Assembly (NCBI GenBank): GCA_020634895.1
Contig: JACKAV010000003.1
Span: 310,001 to 374,000, forward strand
DNA: 64,000 nucleotides
Direction: 5' to 3'
DNA from: Anaerolineales bacterium
GTDB lineage: Bacteria; Chloroflexota; Anaerolineae; Anaerolineales; Villigracilaceae
Positions 40,526-48,869 of this stretch are shown in pieces (the stretch's first letter is position 1; each line of letters begins with the position of its first letter). The notes under the pieces were generated by a model. The model did not search any database. It saw nothing but the letters and a program-made list of their open reading frames with translations, and had not been told where the DNA came from. A program made the translations under genes and the position numbers.

Positions 40526-41425
40526 CTATTTTCCTTCGCCGTTCAACTGCTTGAGTTTGATGAACAGCTCGCGCCATTGGATCTTTGAAACGCCGAGTTT
40601 CTGGCGGATTCTATCCGGCTCGACGCCGCCCTGATAATCACGCAGGGCGCAGGTCCAGCGGCACATGTCGAAGGACAGGTGTTTGGTCAAACCGGCTTCT
40701 TCGCCGATATCTTCCAATAGATATTCCAACCGGCGAGGCGACCAGGGGAATGCCTGATCCACGGGTTGATATTGGGTGAGGTATTCGTTATACGATGCAA
40801 CCCAATCTTCATCCAATTCGATCTTGCGTTCCTTGTATCGGTTCGCGGGGCTGGCATAGCGGACAAATAGATACGGGCCATCATTGCCATCCAATTCGAT
40901 ATGATTGATGTGGATGCCAAGACATTCGCTTTTTTTGATTCCGGTGCTGAGGAGCAATGCCGCTAGTGTATATGGACGCGCATCCGGTTTTTTCTCGCGG
41001 CGGTGACGGTCTGCCGCCAGCAGGACGGCTTCGTATTCCTCATCGGTCAGCACTTGCGGAAGGGGACTGATCGCAGAACGCTGTACGACTTTTTCGGCGG
41101 GGTCGAGTGTCAGCGTGCCATACTGGTGCAGCCAGCGGAAGAAGGATTTTACCGAGGTGATGCGCCGCGATAATGTCTTGGGGCTGCATGCCACGCCGCG
41201 GCCTTTTTCCATCCATTCGAAGAAACGGTTGAGGTCGTCTGTGGTGATCGCACCGATGGATTGATCGGGCGGCAGGAATTGCGTCAACAAACGCACATCG
41301 GAGAGGAACGCCTTGACGGTGTTGGGGGAACGTCCCTGATCGAGCAGGTACATTTCCCAGCCTGCAATGGTGGCAGGTAGCAGCGATTTTGCGGTGATGT
41401 GTGCGGGTACGGGTGTTTTTGTCAT
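40526..41425 (-). CDS. Tyrosine-recombinase-like protein with substituted catalytic residues
   Basis: About 299 residues with the XerC/D layout: a core-binding SAM-like domain (about 20-105, WEMYLLDQGRSPNTVKAFLSDV) and a catalytic-fold domain (about 125-290). Aligned by eye to XerD, every catalytic position I can place has changed: the first Arg is Lys (TGIKKSE for TGLRxSE), the HxxR box has become SFDMCRW, LGH is LGV, and the nucleophile Tyr is Phe (RELF). The fold seems kept but strand cleavage should be lost, so it may act as a DNA-binding protein. The ATG at 41425 has AAGGG upstream; an alternative ATG at 41491 adds 22 basic residues. Tandem 12-bp repeats lie at 41435-41465. Confidence 0.82.
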   Translation of the reverse strand: MTKTPVPAHITAKSLLPATIAGWEMYLLDQGRSPNTVKAFLSDVRLLTQFLPPDQSIGAITTDDLNRFFEWMEKGRGVACSPKTLSRRITSVKSFFRWLHQYGTLTLDPAEKVVQRSAISPLPQVLTDEEYEAVLLAADRHRREKKPDARPYTLAALLLSTGIKKSECLGIHINHIELDGNDGPYLFVRYASPANRYKERKIELDEDWVASYNEYLTQYQPVDQAFPWSPRRLEYLLEDIGEEAGLTKHLSFDMCRWTCALRDYQGGVEPDRIRQKLGVSKIQWRELFIKLKQLNGEGK

Positions 41426-41434
41426 AAGATTACC

Positions 41435-41465
41435 CTTGCGTGTAGTATATATTCTTGCGTATAGT
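41435..41465 (-). repeat. Two direct 12-bp repeats upstream of the recombinase-like gene
   Basis: On the minus strand, ACTATACGCAAG and ACTACACGCAAG (plus-strand 41454-41465 and 41435-41446) differ at one base and start 19 bases apart. They flank a TATACT-like -10 region. This places a possible binding site for the gene's own product at its promoter. Confidence 0.55.
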
Positions 41466-41526
41466 TTAGCGAATTTGAGTGACGTTGTCAACTAGGCGGG
41501 GAAAATTCTAAGGTTTGAGGTTAATC

Positions 41527-41555
41527 AAAAACTCCGAGGTCAATCTCGGAGTTTT
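41527..41555. terminator. Hairpin terminator after the M23 peptidase gene
   Basis: AAAACTCCGAG (41527-41537) pairs with CTCGGAGTTTT (41545-41555). On the minus strand a T-rich tail follows, ending transcription from 42761. Confidence 0.85.
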
Positions 41556-41561
41556 GTTGTT

Positions 41562-42761
41562 TTACGGAGGCGGGAGATAATCCCACGGGTTGACCTTCAT
41601 GCCCGCCATGATCTCAAAATGCAAATGCGGACCAGATGACCGCCCCGTGGAGCCGACTGCGCCAATCACCTGTCCCTGTCCGACGCTTTGTCCGCAGCCG
41701 ACGTTCAACGCGCTCAGGTGGGCGTACAGCGTTTGGAACCCGTTGCCGTGGTCGACCATGATCATATTGCCATACCCGTAATCGTTCCAACCGGCGTACA
41801 CGATCACACCCGCGTCCGAAGCGTAGACAGCTTCACCGAGGTTTCCGGCAAGGTCGATGCCGTTGTGATTGGTCTTCGGCGAAAAGTCGAAACCGGAAAG
41901 ATAATGTTTGTTGGTCGGGTAAATGAACGAACCATACCCAATGGCGCCGCCGCTGACTGGGTCGCAGGCGCCCTCTCCAAGTACGCGTGCCGAGGCGGGG
42001 TTTTCACGAGTCACACCGAGCGGAGCGCTCCAACTGACGAAGTCGCGTTTCCCGCCGGGGATGATCAGCCATGTCCCGGTCTTGATATTGGCATTTTCAA
42101 AATCGCCGACTGTTGTCGGGTCTATATTATTGCCGGGGAAGTTGATCACATCCGCCGCGGTCACGCCATAGAACTTTGCCCACTCTCCAAACGGGATGCC
42201 GCCCAGCCATTCCCAATACACGCCATCCACCGGCAGGATGTTCAACTCCTGCCCCGGCGTCAGCGAGTGCGGGTCATCCAGCAGGGTGTTGTAATTGCCC
42301 CAAAGGATCGTCTGTGGCTGCAACCCGAATTTTTCCGCGATACCAAAAACCGTATCGCCATCCTGAACGGTATAGGTTTCTATCTCCTGACGCGGGCGGC
42401 TGGGGATGTTCGTATGCAATTGCGCCGAACGGTTGACGCCATCTGTGACGGGCAGGTCAAGTTCAGTGAGAACATTGGATGCGACATCAGCGGTCACCAC
42501 CGGACCTGAAGCCTGCTCCGCCCCATTGGGCTTTGCCTGCGCCTGACCGTAGAACGTCCGCGCCAGAAAGACTACTGCCACAATGGCTAGAATGGAAAAG
42601 AAATTCCCACCAAGTTTTATTAAAGGTTCACCCAGCCCCATATTGACGAGGCTGCTTATAAATCTTGAAAAAACGGAACGCCGTTTCGGGGTCGGCGGCG
42701 GAGCCTTCTGGCTCGAACCTTCCGAAGGGGTGGGGGCGTCTTCTGAAAAATTGTTTTGCAT
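41562..42761 (-). CDS. LysM and M23 peptidase domain protein (cell-wall endopeptidase)
   Basis: A 399-residue envelope protein. A proline-rich cytoplasmic start is followed by one membrane helix (about 50-70), a LysM peptidoglycan-binding domain (YTVQDGDTVFGIAEKFG, about 133-180), a second, weaker LysM-like unit (WAKFYGVTAADVINFPG) and a C-terminal M23 peptidase domain with HNGIDLAG (zinc His and Asp) and GPHLHFEI (zinc His). The active-site set H...D and HxH is intact, so it should cut peptide cross-links in peptidoglycan. A -10-like TATGAT lies six bases before the ATG. It ends at a clear terminator. Confidence 0.9.
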   Translation of the reverse strand: MQNNFSEDAPTPSEGSSQKAPPPTPKRRSVFSRFISSLVNMGLGEPLIKLGGNFFSILAIVAVVFLARTFYGQAQAKPNGAEQASGPVVTADVASNVLTELDLPVTDGVNRSAQLHTNIPSRPRQEIETYTVQDGDTVFGIAEKFGLQPQTILWGNYNTLLDDPHSLTPGQELNILPVDGVYWEWLGGIPFGEWAKFYGVTAADVINFPGNNIDPTTVGDFENANIKTGTWLIIPGGKRDFVSWSAPLGVTRENPASARVLGEGACDPVSGGAIGYGSFIYPTNKHYLSGFDFSPKTNHNGIDLAGNLGEAVYASDAGVIVYAGWNDYGYGNMIMVDHGNGFQTLYAHLSALNVGCGQSVGQGQVIGAVGSTGRSSGPHLHFEIMAGMKVNPWDYLPPP

Positions 42762-42767
42762 ATTGGC

Positions 42768-42773
42768 ATCATA
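42768..42773 (-). promoter_or_regulatory. -10-like box six bases before the M23 peptidase start
   Basis: TATGAT on the minus strand ends six bases from the ATG at 42761, with no ribosome-binding site between. The mRNA would be leaderless or nearly so. Confidence 0.4.
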
Positions 42774-42866
42774 TCATGGCGAAAAAATCACAGTCAAGTT
42801 GGGGTTTAAAACCCTAAGCCGTCTTTAATCACCATTTGGCTTAAATTTGAAGGAAAACACGAAAAA

Positions 42867-44141
42867 TCAGGCAAATTGGGCTTCTTCGTCCATTCCGCTC
42901 TTGCCTATAAAAACCATTCTAATGAGCGCGATTCCAAGCAGACAAACAACCCCGCCCATGATAATGGACGTGGGCACTGACCATATTTGCGCGATCCATC
43001 CGATAAGAATGCTGCCAAACGGAGCGACGCCTTGCAGCCCCCAGAAGTAGACGCTAAACACCCTTCCGCGCAGGTCGTTTGGTACGCGGACCTGGATCAT
43101 CGTGTTCATGCTGATCAATTGCGTGACCGTGCCCCAGCCGATAAAGATCAGCATAAAGAAGGCAAGCGACGAGTTGGTGATCATTCCCAACACAATGACA
43201 GGGATAACGAAAAGCACCTGCCCTGCAAACAAAATAGAGTCTTTATTTGCAATGCCGAAATACGCCATCATCAGCGCGGCGGTGACGGCGCCGATGCCCT
43301 GCGCGGTGTAGAGATTACTCGTCCGCGCGGCGATCAACGTCTCGGACGTGAGAACCGGCTGCAGGATGTCGCGTGCAATGGCGGGAATCTGTTGGATCAG
43401 CGGAATACCGAAGAACCCCAACAACGACGACATCAGGATCACAGACATCACCACAGTATTCGAACGGATGTAACGAAGCCCCTGCTTGAATTCGCTTGCC
43501 CAGCCTTCAGACATCTGGGGCAGTTTCTCTTCCTTGAAGCGCGTTCGCGCAAAGAACAACCCTATGATGACGAAAATATAGCTGACGCCGTTAACCAAAA
43601 AGACGGTTCCTTCGCTGCCGGAAGCTGCGATCAACCATGCAGCGCACAACGGACCCAGAACCCGCCCTAAATTGAAAGCGGTTGTCTGCAATGCGATGGC
43701 GCTCGGAAGACCATCTTTTCCGGTGAGTTCGATCAGCATCGCCTGACGGGCGGTCACTTCAACGGAAACAGCCGAGCCATAGATGAATGCAAGTACCAAT
43801 ATATGCCATATCTCAAGTTGATTGGTGAACGCGAGATACGTCAACCCGAACGCCTGAATGGACATCACAGACTGCAGCGCGATGACCACCTTGCGTTTGT
43901 CCACGCGTTCGATCAACACACCGGCAGGGAGCGCAAACAGCAGCGTCGGCAGGGTGGTGGAAAAACCGATCAACCCGAGATCGAGCGGACGACCCGAGAT
44001 GCGGTAGGCGAGGTATGGCAGGGCGGTGGCTTGCATCCACGTGCCGATGACGGAAACGAATTGCCCAACGAGGAAGATTACAAAATCAGGTGAGGCGAGT
44101 GCGGGGAAGCGGGTGATGATCCAATTTTTTAGTGATGTCAT
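42867..44141 (-). CDS. MFS transporter, DHA3/EntS-like type
   Basis: A twelve-helix major-facilitator exporter of 424 residues. The start FVIFLVGQFVSVIGTWMQATALPYL and the loop PAGVLIERVDKRKVVIALQ match the DHA3 group that includes siderophore and macrolide exporters. No substrate can be assigned. It starts three bases after the stop of the gene at 44145, and the genes from 46882 down to 42867 run in the same direction with gaps of only a few bases, so they probably form an operon. Confidence 0.88.
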   Translation of the reverse strand: MTSLKNWIITRFPALASPDFVIFLVGQFVSVIGTWMQATALPYLAYRISGRPLDLGLIGFSTTLPTLLFALPAGVLIERVDKRKVVIALQSVMSIQAFGLTYLAFTNQLEIWHILVLAFIYGSAVSVEVTARQAMLIELTGKDGLPSAIALQTTAFNLGRVLGPLCAAWLIAASGSEGTVFLVNGVSYIFVIIGLFFARTRFKEEKLPQMSEGWASEFKQGLRYIRSNTVVMSVILMSSLLGFFGIPLIQQIPAIARDILQPVLTSETLIAARTSNLYTAQGIGAVTAALMMAYFGIANKDSILFAGQVLFVIPVIVLGMITNSSLAFFMLIFIGWGTVTQLISMNTMIQVRVPNDLRGRVFSVYFWGLQGVAPFGSILIGWIAQIWSVPTSIIMGGVVCLLGIALIRMVFIGKSGMDEEAQFA

Positions 44142-44144
44142 TTC

Positions 44145-44816
44145 TTATGAAGCGGGGACGATACATTCGGGGCGGTCATTGCCGGGCTTGTTGACCAGTG
44201 TCGAGACGGGGTGGGCAGCCATGCTTTCGGCGGGGAAAGGTTTGATAAGGTGAAGCAGCTTATCGGGAGTCTGAGGCGTTGGGTCCAGCCACAGATGATA
44301 ATCCTTTTGGTCCAGAATGACAGGCATCCGATTGTGAAGTGTGGACATCAGTTCATTCGGTTCGGTTGTGATGATGGTGCAGGTGCGCACGGCGCCGCCG
44401 TCCGGCGATTGCCATTCATCCCACAACCCGGCAAAGGCGAAAGGTTTGCGGTCCTTCATATGGATGAAGTATGGGGTTTTTGTTTTTGCGCCGGGTTGGG
44501 CTTTCCACTCGTAGAAGCCGTCTGCGGGAATGAGGCAGCGTTTGTATTTGAAGCCGCCGCGAAAGGATGGTTTTTCTGCGATGGTTTCGCCGCGCGCGTT
44601 GATGAGGCGGCTGCCGATGGCGGGGTCTTTCGACCATGAGGGGATCAGACCCCAAATGAAAAAGTCGGCTTGATTCTTTGCGTCATTGGGGATGACGAGA
44701 ACGGGCTGCGTGGGGGCAATATTAAAACGCGGCGCGAATTGGGTTGGGAATGTAAAGTCGCCAAATGTTTCCGCTAGTTCGGCGGGGTCAACGGTAAGGG
44801 TAAAACGTCCGCACAT
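44145..44816 (-). CDS. SOS response-associated peptidase family protein (HMCES/YedK)
   Basis: Protects genomes by forming a thiazolidine cross-link with abasic sites in single-stranded DNA. It has 223 residues. The catalytic cysteine is residue 2 (MCGRFTL) and is exposed after removal of Met1. Other active-site elements are present: NARGET (Asn), GFYEW (Glu) and STLHNRMPVIL (His). The ATG at 44816 is required to put Cys at position 2; an upstream frame start would hide it. It lies directly downstream of the histidine kinase gene (eight-base gap). No LexA-box was recognised nearby. Confidence 0.92.
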   Translation of the reverse strand: MCGRFTLTVDPAELAETFGDFTFPTQFAPRFNIAPTQPVLVIPNDAKNQADFFIWGLIPSWSKDPAIGSRLINARGETIAEKPSFRGGFKYKRCLIPADGFYEWKAQPGAKTKTPYFIHMKDRKPFAFAGLWDEWQSPDGGAVRTCTIITTEPNELMSTLHNRMPVILDQKDYHLWLDPTPQTPDKLLHLIKPFPAESMAAHPVSTLVNKPGNDRPECIVPAS

Positions 44817-44824
44817 GGTTCTCC

Positions 44825-46882
44825 TTATTCTTTTGTCGATTCTTGAAGTGTGAAATAAAAGGTGCTGCCCTGCCCCGGCTCTGATTCCAGCCAAATCCTT
44901 CCGTGATGGAATTCAACGATCCTTTTGACAAGGGTCAGCCCGATGCCTGTGCCTTCGGATTCGGTGTCGAGTTTGTTGAACAAGCCGAAGATGCGGTCTT
45001 GATATTGCGGTTCGATGCCGATGCCATTATCCTGAACGAAAAACACAGGAGTGTTCTCCTTGCTTTTGACGGTTCCGATCCGGACCTTGGGGCGGGGCTG
45101 GTCGCCCATGAATTTGATGGAGTTCTCCACCAGATTTTGGACAACCTCCGACAGGCGGACTCTATCACCATAGACCTTGTGTTTTTCATCGACGAATTCG
45201 ATCGTGACGTGATTTTCAGTAAGCGGACCTTCCAGCATCACCAACGCATCGCGCACGATCATTCCGAAGTCCGTTTCTGTCGGTTCGTTTGCCATGCGTC
45301 CGACACGGGAGAGTTCCAGCAGGTCACTTAACAACGCCTGCATTTTTGCCACTGCCTGACGGATGCGGTCAATGTCTCTTGAAAAGGTGTCGAATTTGCC
45401 TGAGCGTGCGTCACTCTCGAGATAACCCAGAAAACCGGTGATGGTTACAAGCGGGGATTTGAGATCATGCGAAACGGTATACGTGAACCGCTCAAGTTCC
45501 GCATTCTTGGACTCAAGCTCATTGATAAAATTCTCCCGCTCAAGTTCAGCGTATTTGCGTTCGCTAATATCGCGGGCGATGCCGGTGGTGCCGATCACCT
45601 CTCCCCACTTGTTGCGGATGGGGGTCTTGGTGGTTTCGATCCAAAATTCCCTGCCGCTGCCGTCTTTTTGGATTTCTTCGATGGTTTTACGTTTGCCGCT
45701 TTGTATGACATCAAGGTCATCTTTGCGGTAGGATTCTGCGAAATCATCTCCCCAAAGATCAGGGTCGGTTTTGCCGATCACGTCTTCGCGTTTTTTTCCG
45801 CTTACAGCTAGAAATTGATCGTTCACGGCGATATATTGCCCGTCCAGGTCCTTCAGCCATGCCATATCGGGAATGTTGTTCAGGATGGCGATCTGCTGGT
45901 ACAGGGACTCGCTCAACCTTTGTTCCGCCAGTTTCTGTTCGGTAATATCCTGCACAGCGCCCAATATCCCAACAAGACGGTTCTCTTCCTCGCTCCATAT
46001 GGGGTGGGCAAAAACGCGTTCCCAGCGGATTTCTCCATTCTTGGCAAAGGTGCGGATCTCCGAGCCAAATACATCCTGATTTTTCATCAGTCTGCCCATA
46101 TCGTTTACGTCTTTTTCGAGGTCATCCGGATGAATAAAGGCATACCACCCCCCGGCTTCGATATATTCTTCGGGGGTGTAGCCTGTCATTTTTTCGAATG
46201 CGCCCGCCAGCCAGATGGTTTTTGCCTCGCCCTGTTTGTTGACGACACTCTCAAAGACATAATCTGTACTGACCTTCGAGATGAGTTTGTATCTCTCTTC
46301 GCTCATGCGCGCTCGCCGTAATGCCCGCATCACTGTCCGCGACGATAGATATTGCAGGACAGTACCCATGGGAAAGATGACAAGACTAATTACCCATGTG
46401 AGAAAGACCGAAGATTTGGCTTCCAAATTCAGCAAGCCAGTATTCGCCGCATACACCATGAACAGACCGGAAAGCAGTGAGGCAATTGTCACAAAAATGG
46501 TTGCCCCATTACCCAAAAGAATTCCAGTAACAACGATCACGAGCGGATATCCGAGCAGATACCCTTCCCCCTGTACGCCGTGACCTGTCAACGCAGTGAC
46601 GGTAAAGAAAAACCAAAATGCTATTACCTGAATCGCAGATGCGCTGCGGACATGTCCTCTGTGGAGCAGAAACAAAAGAAAAAGGTTTATCGCTTCGCCA
46701 ACTCCGCCCTGGATCAATGCGCGTTGCGAATCTTCAGGTGAGAAGATCACCGCGTACAACATGTACGGAATCGGAACCATTATCAACCCCCAAAGGATGA
46801 TATTCAGCAAGTATGCCCTATGGTTCTTCTGATCGTCTTCGAACTCGGGCGGTTTGAAGATTTTCAACAGCCAGTCTTTCAT
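44825..46882 (-). CDS. Membrane PAS-domain sensor histidine kinase
   Basis: A 685-residue sensor kinase. The N-terminus (about 20-200) has around six hydrophobic helices. PAS domain 1 (about 205-325) has YTPEEYIEAGGWYAFIHPDD and a PAC segment ending VQDITEQK. PAS domain 2 (about 335-455) has PDMAWLKDLDGQYIAVND and ends GIARDISERK. The dimerisation/phosphoacceptor motif is VSHDLKSPLVTITGFL (about 475), and the ATPase domain shows the N box (ENSIKF), DNGIGIEP and GTGIGLTLVKRIV. No response regulator gene is adjacent, so it is an orphan kinase. The ligands of the PAS domains cannot be told. Confidence 0.92.
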   Translation of the reverse strand: MKDWLLKIFKPPEFEDDQKNHRAYLLNIILWGLIMVPIPYMLYAVIFSPEDSQRALIQGGVGEAINLFLLFLLHRGHVRSASAIQVIAFWFFFTVTALTGHGVQGEGYLLGYPLVIVVTGILLGNGATIFVTIASLLSGLFMVYAANTGLLNLEAKSSVFLTWVISLVIFPMGTVLQYLSSRTVMRALRRARMSEERYKLISKVSTDYVFESVVNKQGEAKTIWLAGAFEKMTGYTPEEYIEAGGWYAFIHPDDLEKDVNDMGRLMKNQDVFGSEIRTFAKNGEIRWERVFAHPIWSEEENRLVGILGAVQDITEQKLAEQRLSESLYQQIAILNNIPDMAWLKDLDGQYIAVNDQFLAVSGKKREDVIGKTDPDLWGDDFAESYRKDDLDVIQSGKRKTIEEIQKDGSGREFWIETTKTPIRNKWGEVIGTTGIARDISERKYAELERENFINELESKNAELERFTYTVSHDLKSPLVTITGFLGYLESDARSGKFDTFSRDIDRIRQAVAKMQALLSDLLELSRVGRMANEPTETDFGMIVRDALVMLEGPLTENHVTIEFVDEKHKVYGDRVRLSEVVQNLVENSIKFMGDQPRPKVRIGTVKSKENTPVFFVQDNGIGIEPQYQDRIFGLFNKLDTESEGTGIGLTLVKRIVEFHHGRIWLESEPGQGSTFYFTLQESTKE

Positions 46883-46889
46883 GCCGTGT

Positions 46890-48776
46890 TCACCTTCTCA
46901 ATTTCCTTGCATCCCCATCCCGAGCGGTCACACCGATACTATCCAGATGTTCCAGCAGCGCCTGCACATATTTCCGCGTTGTCTTCAGCATGTCGCGCAC
47001 TTCTGCAAGTGTCACCTGACCATGTTCCCGAATATGTGTTCCGATCATCTTCACCATCTTGTCGTAATCCTTTTTGTGAAAGACGACATCCTGTGAGACG
47101 GGCACCAGCTCGCCCAGTTCGATCAAAGCGTTGACGACTTCCTCGCCTGCTTCCGCCTGACATTCCTTGATGCTGGGTGGGGAATATGGATTTGCCTCGA
47201 ACTTTCGCTTCAATGTCTGGACCCTGGTCTGATCCTGTCCATTGAATTGAATCTCGTGCCCCGGCTTGGATACCACTCCGCGCTCGTCGATCAGCGCATG
47301 ACCGGTAACGAGATAGTAAAGTGACGTGTTGAAGACCTTTGGCGCAAGCTTGAGTCTGCTTTTCATTTCTTCGCGTGGAACGCCGCGGCGCAGAGGATAT
47401 TGCCGATGGTACGCTTCAACTAATCCCATCATACCGGCTTCCAATGTCTCCCAATGAGGGCGGGCGATGACAAGCGCATCATTTTTTGCAGAATCCTCCA
47501 AACGGATGATCTGTCCGTTAGCAAGTAATTCCTGCAGCGCGGATTCAGCGGCGGAAGCCTCCAACCGTGATTTTGTAATGATTTCCTTGATCGGCGCCGC
47601 ATGAAGCGCAAGCGCGGCTTCAAACAGAACATCCGCGGGAGTTCCTTGAGCCAGTGACTCCAGCGATTTGATCACATCGGCATCAAAGCGTTTGTGCCTG
47701 CCCTTGGGCTGGTGATCGATGACCGCGCCTCCGCCGAGCGTTTCACCGGGTGACGGTCTGCGCAGAATATATCGGTCACCGCGAGAGGCGACTACCGGGT
47801 CACGAAGTTCGAGTTGTATCCAGCCTTCTTCGCCAGCCTTGATCTCTTCGGTCCCGAGGATGCGGAGCGTGGCGATGGTCTCACTTGCGCCGACAAAGAA
47901 TTTGACCTCGTCTCCGTGCATGAGCGGTTTTTGGATATCTTTGAGCGCTTTGAATCTCGCATCGATACGGCGGGTAGCCTGATACTGCCCCGGGTGCGCC
48001 ACCACATCTCCGCGGCGGATCAATTCTGTATCGACGCCAGAAATATTGACGGCAGTTCTTGAACCCGGAACGGCGCTTTCCTCTTTTTTCTTATGGGTCT
48101 GTAATCCGCGGATGCGCCCCTTGATGCCTGTAGGCAGGATTTCCACGTCGTCGCCGACGAAGAATTTGCCGTCCCTCAGTGTGCCGGTGACAACGGTGCC
48201 GAATCCGCTCATGGAGAAGATGCGGTCGATCGGCAGGCGCGGACGGTTCAAGTCGGGGCGGGTTGGTTTGTCTTGCAATAGGTTTTCGATGGCGTGGATG
48301 AGTTCCTCGATGCCGTCTCCTGTTTTGGCAGAGACTCTCAGGATGGGCGCGCCGTCGAGCACGGTGTCGCTCACAGTGGAGCGAATCTCCGATTCGACAA
48401 GATCAAGCCAACCTGAGTCTGAGGCGAGATCGGTCTTTGTCAGAACGATCAATCCGGCGGGGATTTGGAGCAGATCCAAAATCGCCAGATGTTCAGTCGT
48501 CTGCGGCATGACGCCTTCGTCTGCGGCGATGACGAGCAAAGCCGCGTCGATGCCGCCGATGCCCGAGAGCATGTTCTCGATGAAATCGCGATGCCCGGGT
48601 ACATCCACAATGCCGAGTTCTTCGCCGTTTGGCAGGGTGAGCCAGCCAAAGCCGAGTTCGATGGTCATTTCGCGGGCTTTTTCTTCCTTGAGACGATCAG
48701 GATGAATGCCTGTAAGCGCTTCGATTAGTGTTGATTTTCCGTGGTCTACGTGTCCTGCCGTGCCTATGACTCTCAT
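46890..48776 (-). CDS. selB: Selenocysteine-specific translation elongation factor SelB
   Basis: A GTPase that brings selenocysteyl-tRNA to UGA codons marked by a SECIS hairpin. It has 628 residues. The start MRVIGTAGHVDHGKSTLIEAL, DVPGHRDFI (G3) and LTKTDL (G4) are typical, with EF-Tu-like domains to about residue 340 and C-terminal winged-helix domains (mRNA binding) to the end. The ATG at 48776 is chosen because family members begin right at this motif and a TAAAAT box lies seven bases upstream; a longer frame would add 19 residues of intergenic sequence. selA, selD and the selenocysteine tRNA are not in the window. Confidence 0.94.
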   Translation of the reverse strand: MRVIGTAGHVDHGKSTLIEALTGIHPDRLKEEKAREMTIELGFGWLTLPNGEELGIVDVPGHRDFIENMLSGIGGIDAALLVIAADEGVMPQTTEHLAILDLLQIPAGLIVLTKTDLASDSGWLDLVESEIRSTVSDTVLDGAPILRVSAKTGDGIEELIHAIENLLQDKPTRPDLNRPRLPIDRIFSMSGFGTVVTGTLRDGKFFVGDDVEILPTGIKGRIRGLQTHKKKEESAVPGSRTAVNISGVDTELIRRGDVVAHPGQYQATRRIDARFKALKDIQKPLMHGDEVKFFVGASETIATLRILGTEEIKAGEEGWIQLELRDPVVASRGDRYILRRPSPGETLGGGAVIDHQPKGRHKRFDADVIKSLESLAQGTPADVLFEAALALHAAPIKEIITKSRLEASAAESALQELLANGQIIRLEDSAKNDALVIARPHWETLEAGMMGLVEAYHRQYPLRRGVPREEMKSRLKLAPKVFNTSLYYLVTGHALIDERGVVSKPGHEIQFNGQDQTRVQTLKRKFEANPYSPPSIKECQAEAGEEVVNALIELGELVPVSQDVVFHKKDYDKMVKMIGTHIREHGQVTLAEVRDMLKTTRKYVQALLEHLDSIGVTARDGDARKLRR

Positions 48777-48783
48777 GGCTTCA

Positions 48784-48789
48784 ATTTTA
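48784..48789 (-). promoter_or_regulatory. -10-like box seven bases before the selB start
   Basis: TAAAAT on the minus strand, with no ribosome-binding site between it and the ATG at 48776, points to a leaderless selB mRNA. Confidence 0.45.
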
Positions 48790-48807
48790 ACCACAATTTG
48801 ATAACAA

Positions 48808-48837
48808 AAAAGTGGAAATCGAAAGATCTCCACTTTT
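48808..48837 (-). terminator. Rho-independent terminator after the coiled-coil gene
   Basis: AAAAGTGGA (48808-48816) pairs with TCCACTTTT (48829-48837). On the minus strand the stem is followed by a T-run. Confidence 0.82.
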
Positions 48838-48869
48838 GCCTTGAAGTTGATTAAGACAGGGTGACACTA

